Assembly (NCBI GenBank): GCA_937872125.1 | Contig: CALMNY010000302.1 | Span: 1-28,268, forward strand | Length of the DNA stretch: 28,268 nucleotides | Direction: 5' to 3' | From: an uncultured Candidatus Competibacteraceae bacterium | Lineage (GTDB): Bacteria > Pseudomonadota > Gammaproteobacteria > Competibacterales > Competibacteraceae | Shown: positions 24,045-28,268 of the stretch, piece after piece | Layout of the letters: each line of letters begins with the position of its first letter | Numbering within the stretch: position 1 is the first letter of the stretch | Notes under the pieces: model-generated | What the model was told of the DNA's origin: nothing | Database searches by the model: none | The model's input: the letters and a program-made list of their open reading frames with translations, nothing else | Program-made: the position numbers and the translations under genes

Positions 24045-24725
24045 TCAGGCCGCCGCCTTTTCGGGCTTGGCCTCGCCCGGCCGGTCGAACCCGAACACTT
24101 CGCCCTTGAAGATCCAGACCTTGATCCCGATCACGCCGTAGGTGGTCTGGGCTTCGGCCAGGCCGTAATCAATGTTGGCGCGCAGGGTGTGCAACGGCAC
24201 TCGGCCTTCGCGGGTCCACTCGCTGCGGGCGATTTCAGCGCCGTTCAACCGGCCCGAAACCTGGATTTTGATCCCGAGCGCGCCCAGGCGCATGGCGTTA
24301 GTCACCGAGCGCTTCATCGCCCGCCGGAACATGATGCGGCGCTCCAACTGCTGGGCCACGCCTTCGGCCACCAACTGGGCATCCAGTTCCGGCTTGCGGA
24401 TCTCCTCGATATTGATCTGCAAATCCTTGACGTCCAACTTCATCATCCTGGCGACGGCCTTGCGCAGCGCTTCGATATCCTCGCCCTTCTTGCCGATCAC
24501 CACGCCGGGCCGGGCGGTGTGGACGGTGATACGCGCCAGGCGGGCGGGCCGCTCGATCTGAATCCGGCTGACCGAGGCGTTGGCCAGTTTCTTTTTCAGG
24601 AACTGGCGGACTTTCAGATCGGTTTCCAGCAGATCGGGGAAATTCTTGCTATTGGCATACCATTTGGACGTCCAGTCGGTGGCGATGCCCAGGCGAATCC
24701 CGGTGGGGCTGACTTTTTGACCCAT
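24045..24725 (-). CDS. rpsC: 30S ribosomal protein S3
   Basis: S3 lines the mRNA entry channel. The 226-residue product begins [20 protein letters not shown] and has a KH domain with the GXXG loop [17 protein letters not shown], followed by the C-terminal domain [20 protein letters not shown] and [16 protein letters not shown] short Lys/Ala tail ends the protein. It is 13 bases downstream of rplV. Confidence 0.98.
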   Translation of the reverse strand: MGQKVSPTGIRLGIATDWTSKWYANSKNFPDLLETDLKVRQFLKKKLANASVSRIQIERPARLARITVHTARPGVVIGKKGEDIEALRKAVARMMKLDVKDLQINIEEIRKPELDAQLVAEGVAQQLERRIMFRRAMKRSVTNAMRLGALGIKIQVSGRLNGAEIARSEWTREGRVPLHTLRANIDYGLAEAQTTYGVIGIKVWIFKGEVFGFDRPGEAKPEKAAA

Positions 24726-24738
24726 GTCGTTTGCGCTC

Positions 24739-25071
24739 CTATCGCTCGGCCACGGTGACGGTAATGTGACTGGTGCGCTTGACGATGCGGTTGCCCCGGC
24801 CCTTGGCGCGGGCGTGCATCCGCTTCATCACCGGACCGCAGTCCACACAGATCGCCGCGACTTTCAGTTCGTCGACGTCGGCGCCCTGGTTGTTTTCGGC
24901 GTTGGCGATGGCCGATTCCAGCACCTTCCGAATCAGCGGGGCCGCCTTCTTATCGCTGAATTTCAGCAGATTCAGAGCGCGGTCCACCGGCAGGCTACGC
25001 ACCTGATCGGCGACCAGCCGGGCCTTTTGCGGCGAAATGTGCGCTTGTTTCATGATCGCGACAGCTTGCAT
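24739..25071 (-). CDS. rplV: 50S ribosomal protein L22
   Basis: L22 forms the tunnel constriction with L4. The 110-residue product has [40 protein letters not shown] and the tunnel hairpin [20 protein letters not shown], with no insertion or deletion suggesting macrolide resistance. It lies twelve bases after rpsS. Confidence 0.98.
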   Translation of the reverse strand: MQAVAIMKQAHISPQKARLVADQVRSLPVDRALNLLKFSDKKAAPLIRKVLESAIANAENNQGADVDELKVAAICVDCGPVMKRMHARAKGRGNRIVKRTSHITVTVAER

Positions 25072-25083
25072 GGTTCGCCTCCT

Positions 25084-25356
25084 TTATTTGGACTTCTTGT
25101 CCGCCGCGTGCCCGCGATAGGTGCGGGTGGCGGCGAACTCGCCCAGCTTGTGACCCACCATGTTCTCCGTGACCAGAATCGGCACGTGCTGGCGACCGTT
25201 ATGCACGGCGATGGTCAACCCGATCATTTCGGGCAGGATCATCGACCGCCGCGACCAGGTCTTAATCGGCCGCTTGATATTGGCGGCAACCGCCTGCTCC
25301 ACCTTCTTAACCAGGTGGAGGTCTACAAACGGCCCTTTTTTGATCGAACGTGGCAC
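25084..25356 (-). CDS. rpsS: 30S ribosomal protein S19
   Basis: S19 pairs with S13 in the head of the small subunit. The 90-residue product begins [20 protein letters not shown] and contains [20 protein letters not shown] and [20 protein letters not shown], the family's two signatures. It follows rplB by 14 bases. Confidence 0.98.
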   Translation of the reverse strand: MPRSIKKGPFVDLHLVKKVEQAVAANIKRPIKTWSRRSMILPEMIGLTIAVHNGRQHVPILVTENMVGHKLGEFAATRTYRGHAADKKSK

Positions 25357-25370
25357 TGGACTGATTCCTC

Positions 25371-26198
25371 TTATTTCGCTTTACGCCGGCGCACGATCAG
25401 GCGGTCGGTGCGCTTGTTCGAGCGGGTCTTGTAGCCCTTGGTCGGCACGCCCCACGGCGACACCGGATGGCGCCCGCCGGAGGTGCGGCCCTCGCCGCCG
25501 CCGTGCGGATGATCCACCGGGTTCATGGCGACGCCGCGCACGGTGGGGCGAATCCCCCGCCAGCGCTTGGCGCCGGCCTTGCCGAGCGAGCGCAGGTTGT
25601 GTTCCTCGTTGCCGACGCTGCCGATGGTGGCCTTGCAGTCCGCATGCACTTTGCGGATTTCGCCGGAACGCATCCGCAGGGTGGCGTAGTTGCCTTCGCG
25701 GGCGATCAATTGCATCGAGGCGCCGGCGCTGCGGGCCAGTTGCGCGCCCTTGCCGGGCCGCAGTTCCACGCAGTGCACCTGACTGCCGACCGGGATGTTG
25801 CGCAACGGCAAGGCGTTGCCCGCCTTGATCGGCGCCGCCGGACCGGACAGCAGAACCGCGCCCGCCTTGACGTCGCGCGGCGCAATGATGTAGCGGCGTT
25901 CGCCGTCGGCGTAGAGCAGCAACGCGATGTGGGCGCTGCGGTTGGGATCGTATTCCAGCCGTTCGACCTTGGCGGGAATGTTGTCCTTGTCGCGCTTGAA
26001 ATCAACGAGCCGGTAATGCTGCTTGTGGCCGCCGCCCTGATGCCGGGTGGTGATCCGGCCCATGTTGTTGCGGCCGCCGTTCCGGGTCTGTTTTTCCAGC
26101 AGCGGCGCATGGGGTCGGCCCTTGTGCAGCTCAGGGGTAACGACCTTGACCACGAAGCGCCGGCCGGGCGAAGTGGGTTTGGTTTTGACGATGGGCAT
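25371..26198 (-). CDS. rplB: 50S ribosomal protein L2
   Basis: L2 is needed for subunit association and supports the peptidyl-transferase centre. The 275-residue product has the OB and SH3-like domains. The invariant [20 protein letters not shown] contains H230, equivalent to the functionally important His 229 of E. coli. The basic C-terminus ends [10 protein letters not shown]. It follows rplW by 32 bases. Confidence 0.98.
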   Translation of the reverse strand: MPIVKTKPTSPGRRFVVKVVTPELHKGRPHAPLLEKQTRNGGRNNMGRITTRHQGGGHKQHYRLVDFKRDKDNIPAKVERLEYDPNRSAHIALLLYADGERRYIIAPRDVKAGAVLLSGPAAPIKAGNALPLRNIPVGSQVHCVELRPGKGAQLARSAGASMQLIAREGNYATLRMRSGEIRKVHADCKATIGSVGNEEHNLRSLGKAGAKRWRGIRPTVRGVAMNPVDHPHGGGEGRTSGGRHPVSPWGVPTKGYKTRSNKRTDRLIVRRRKAK

Positions 26199-26230
26199 GG
26201 TGGTTTACCTTATCTCTCGTAGGCGTCCGC

Positions 26231-26527
26231 TCACTGCGCCGTCAGGAAATCAATTTCGTGACCGGCTTCCAGGGAAACGTAAGCCTTTTTCCAGTCCGAA
26301 CGCCGCCCGGTCAGCGCGCCGAACCGCTTGCGCTTGCCCTTGACGTTGAGAACCGTCACGCCCGTGACCTTGACCTTGAACAACAGCTCCACGGCATCCT
26401 TGATTTCCGGCTTGGTCGCGTCGCGCGCCACCTTGAACGCCACCTGGTTATAGCGATCCGTCAGGCGATTGCTCTTCTCGGACACGTGCGGCGCCAGCAG
26501 AACCTTCAGCAAGCGTTCCTCGTTCAT
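26231..26527 (-). CDS. rplW: 50S ribosomal protein L23
   Basis: L23 sits at the tunnel exit and binds trigger factor and SRP. The 98-residue product begins [20 protein letters not shown] and includes [20 protein letters not shown] and the rRNA-binding loop [20 protein letters not shown]. The ATG at 26527 overlaps the rplD stop as ATGA, favouring it over a GTG three codons upstream. Confidence 0.97.
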   Translation of the reverse strand: MNEERLLKVLLAPHVSEKSNRLTDRYNQVAFKVARDATKPEIKDAVELLFKVKVTGVTVLNVKGKRKRFGALTGRRSDWKKAYVSLEAGHEIDFLTAQ

Positions 26528-27150
26528 GCCAGCCACTCCCCGACGCTCTTCACCGCGTCCACTGTCATCACTACTGCGTCCGATCCGACCAGGCTGACCG
26601 GATCCAGACCATGCACGTCGCTGACCGCCACGCCCGGCAGATTGCGCGCCGAGAGGTACAAGTTCATATCCACTTCCTCAGCCACCAGCAGCACCCGCCG
26701 CTGCTCGGCCAGACCCAGCGCCGCCAGTTGCTCGACCATGCGTTTGGTCTTGATCTCCGGCATATCCAGCGCGTCCACCACCAGCAGGCGGTCCTGGCGC
26801 AGCAGTTCGGAGAAGATAGCGCGCATCGCGGCGCGGTACATCTTGCGGTTGACCTTTTGCGAATGATCCTGCGGCCGGGCCGCGAAGGTCACGCCGCCGC
26901 CCCGCCAGATCGGGCTGCGACTGGAGCCGGCGCGGGCGCGACCGGTGCCTTTCTGCCGCCAGGGCTTGGCGCCGCCGCCGCTCACGTCGGAACGGTTCTT
27001 CTGGGCGCGGGTGCCAGCCCGGCCCCCCGCCAGATACGCCACGACCACCTGATGCACCAGGGCCTCATTGAACGGCCGGGCAAAAGTTTCATCAGCGACG
27101 GCGATCTGGCCCGAAGCCGCGCCGCTCGCATTCTTGATCTGAAGTTCCAT
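26524..27150 (-). CDS. rplD: 50S ribosomal protein L4
   Basis: L4 lines the exit tunnel and in E. coli represses its operon through the S10 leader. The 208-residue product begins [20 protein letters not shown] and has the extended loop [20 protein letters not shown], then [12 protein letters not shown]. The open frame runs 46 codons further upstream inside rplC without L4 similarity, so the ATG at 27150, eleven bases after the rplC stop, is taken. Because tuf and rpsJ are five bases apart, there is no room for an E. coli-style L4-responsive leader directly before rpsJ. Confidence 0.97.
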   Translation of the reverse strand: MELQIKNASGAASGQIAVADETFARPFNEALVHQVVVAYLAGGRAGTRAQKNRSDVSGGGAKPWRQKGTGRARAGSSRSPIWRGGGVTFAARPQDHSQKVNRKMYRAAMRAIFSELLRQDRLLVVDALDMPEIKTKRMVEQLAALGLAEQRRVLLVAEEVDMNLYLSARNLPGVAVSDVHGLDPVSLVGSDAVVMTVDAVKSVGEWLA

Positions 27151-27161
27151 GTCTCGTCTCC

Positions 27162-27806
27162 TTACCGGCGCACTTTCACAGCGGGCTTGATCATGACATC
27201 GCCGCCCTTGGCGCCGGGCACCGCTCCCTTGATCGCCAGCAGATTGCGCTCGGCGTCTACCCGCACCACTTCCAGGTTCTGGATGCAACGCCGCGCCGCG
27301 CCGAGATGGCCGGCCATCTTCTTGCCCTTGAACACCCGGCCCGGACTCTGGTTCTGACCGATGGAGCCGGGGGCGCGATGGGACAGCGAGTTGCCGTGGC
27401 TGGCGCGCTGGCTGCGGAAATGATGGCGCTTGATGGCGCCGGCGAAGCCCTTGCCGATGGTGGTGCCGGTCACGTCCACTTTCTGGCCGGCCTGGAACAG
27501 ATCCGCTTTCAGTTCGGCCCCGACGCCGATGTCAGCGCCCTCGCCCTCCGCCAGGCGGAATTCCCACAGGCCGCGTCCCGGCTCGACGCCAGCTTTGGCG
27601 AAATGACCAGCCATAGGCTTGGTCACCCGGCTGGCGCGGCGGGTGCCGACCGTGATTTGCAGGGCGCGATAACCGTCGGTTTCCTCGGTCTTGACCTGAG
27701 TCACGCGGTTCGGCTCGACCTCGATCAGGGTGACGGGAATCGAAACACCGTCCTCCGTGAACAGGCGCGTCATACCGGCCTTGCGGCCGATGAGTCCTAG
27801 TGCCAT
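27162..27806 (-). CDS. rplC: 50S ribosomal protein L3
   Basis: L3 is an early assembly protein reaching the peptidyl-transferase centre. The 214-residue product begins [20 protein letters not shown] and carries the loop [20 protein letters not shown], with Q151 matching the glutamine methylated by PrmB in E. coli. The gap to rpsJ is 79 bp and shows no clear promoter or terminator. Confidence 0.98.
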   Translation of the reverse strand: MALGLIGRKAGMTRLFTEDGVSIPVTLIEVEPNRVTQVKTEETDGYRALQITVGTRRASRVTKPMAGHFAKAGVEPGRGLWEFRLAEGEGADIGVGAELKADLFQAGQKVDVTGTTIGKGFAGAIKRHHFRSQRASHGNSLSHRAPGSIGQNQSPGRVFKGKKMAGHLGAARRCIQNLEVVRVDAERNLLAIKGAVPGAKGGDVMIKPAVKVRR

Positions 27807-27885
27807 CTTTTAGTAACCTCGGATATGGGCGACTTCGGGCCAGAGGAAGGGAAGGCCGCCCCTCGTGGCCCGGTTTGCCAGCCGC

Positions 27886-28206
27886 CTAGTTCAGCTTGAT
27901 TTGCACGTCCACGCCGGCGGCGAGGTCGAGCTTCATCAGCGCGTCCACCGTCTTGTCGGTGGGGTCTACGATGTCCATGAGCCGCTTGTGGGTGCGCAAT
28001 TCGTACTGATCGCGGGCGTCCTTGTTGACGTGCGGCGAGACCAGCACGGTGAAGCGCTCGATCTTGGTCGGCAGCGGGATCGGGCCGCGCACCTGAGCGC
28101 CGGTGCGCCGGGCGGTCTCGACGATTTCCCGCGCCGACTGATCGATCAGCCGGTGATCGAACGCCTTCAGGCGGATGCGGATGCGCTGGCTGGCAGTCGT
28201 GGTCAT
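27886..28206 (-). CDS. rpsJ: 30S ribosomal protein S10 (NusE)
   Basis: S10 is both a small-subunit head protein and, as NusE, a transcription antitermination factor that links ribosome and NusG. The 106-residue product has [40 protein letters not shown] and [20 protein letters not shown], all diagnostic. The ATG at 28206 lies five bases after the tuf stop. A GTG at 28215 overlapping that stop would add three residues. The spacing implies co-transcription with tuf. Confidence 0.97.
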   Translation of the reverse strand: MTTTASQRIRIRLKAFDHRLIDQSAREIVETARRTGAQVRGPIPLPTKIERFTVLVSPHVNKDARDQYELRTHKRLMDIVDPTDKTVDALMKLDLAAGVDVQIKLN

Positions 28207-28211
28207 GGCGC

Positions 28212-28268
28212 TCACTCGATGATCTTGGCGACGACGCCGGCGCCGACGGTGCGACCACCCTCGCGGAT
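28212..28268 (-). CDS. tuf: Elongation factor Tu, C-terminal end (partial, cut by window)
   Basis: The last 18 codons and stop of a minus-strand gene read [18 protein letters not shown], the well-known C-terminus of EF-Tu. EF-Tu delivers aminoacyl-tRNA to the ribosome. The gene continues beyond the right edge. Its position directly before rpsJ is the expected junction of the str and S10 operons, though the intercistronic distance of five bases is tight. Confidence 0.93.
   Translation of the reverse strand: MREGGRTVGAGVVAKIIE

Overview
The window is GC-rich bacterial DNA, almost certainly from a gammaproteobacterium. This rests on close protein resemblance of S3, S4, L2, RpoA, SecY, PdxH and RecC to the enterobacterial and pseudomonad forms, the canonical S10-spc-alpha gene order, and a RecC-type exonuclease V subunit. 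No 16S gene is present, so the genus cannot be fixed. A sludge or sulfur-oxidiser type lineage is only a guess.

Layout. (1) 5-80, minus strand: tRNA-Ala(CGC). (2) 127-7495, minus strand: a probable operon read patZ-like acetyltransferase > mobA > DciA-like DUF721 protein > recC. (3) 7679-9872, plus strand: acetyl-CoA synthetase acsA, divergent from patZ, followed by a small acyl carrier protein. (4) 9973-11464, minus strand: an ABM-type monooxygenase and pdxH, separated by about 545 bp holding a compact set of hairpins, opposing intrinsic terminators, a TATAAT promoter and a 166-bp element with perfect 19-bp inverted ends. (5) 11672-14122, plus strand: an outer-membrane beta-barrel protein, a palindromic repeat cluster, a 59-codon small gene and an uncharacterised membrane protein. 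(6) 14145-28268, minus strand: terminator, rplQ, rpoA, rpsD, rpsK, rpsM, rpmJ, secY, rplO, rpmD, rpsE, rplR, rplF, rpsH, rpsN, rplE, rplX, rplN, rpsQ, rpmC, rplP, rpsC, rplV, rpsS, rplB, rplW, rplD, rplC, rpsJ and the 3' end of tuf, which is cut by the window edge.

How the genes work together. The patZ/acsA pair is a textbook acetate-activation switch: the GNAT enzyme should acetylate the catalytic lysine of AcsA (PKTRSGK, K553). The acyl carrier protein nearby suggests an acyl-transfer task that cannot be specified. The ribosomal block is a single co-directional run with gaps of at most about 170 bp and several stop/start overlaps, ending in an intrinsic terminator.

The most interesting unexplained parts are the attenuator-like structured region 10347-10612, the palindromic element abutting pdxH, a repeat inserted inside the spc operon between rpsN and rpsH, the 47-residue tail on RpoA, and the small gene at 12941 with nested inverted repeats upstream. 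No CRISPR array, insertion-sequence transposase, phage gene or recognisable defence cassette was seen.
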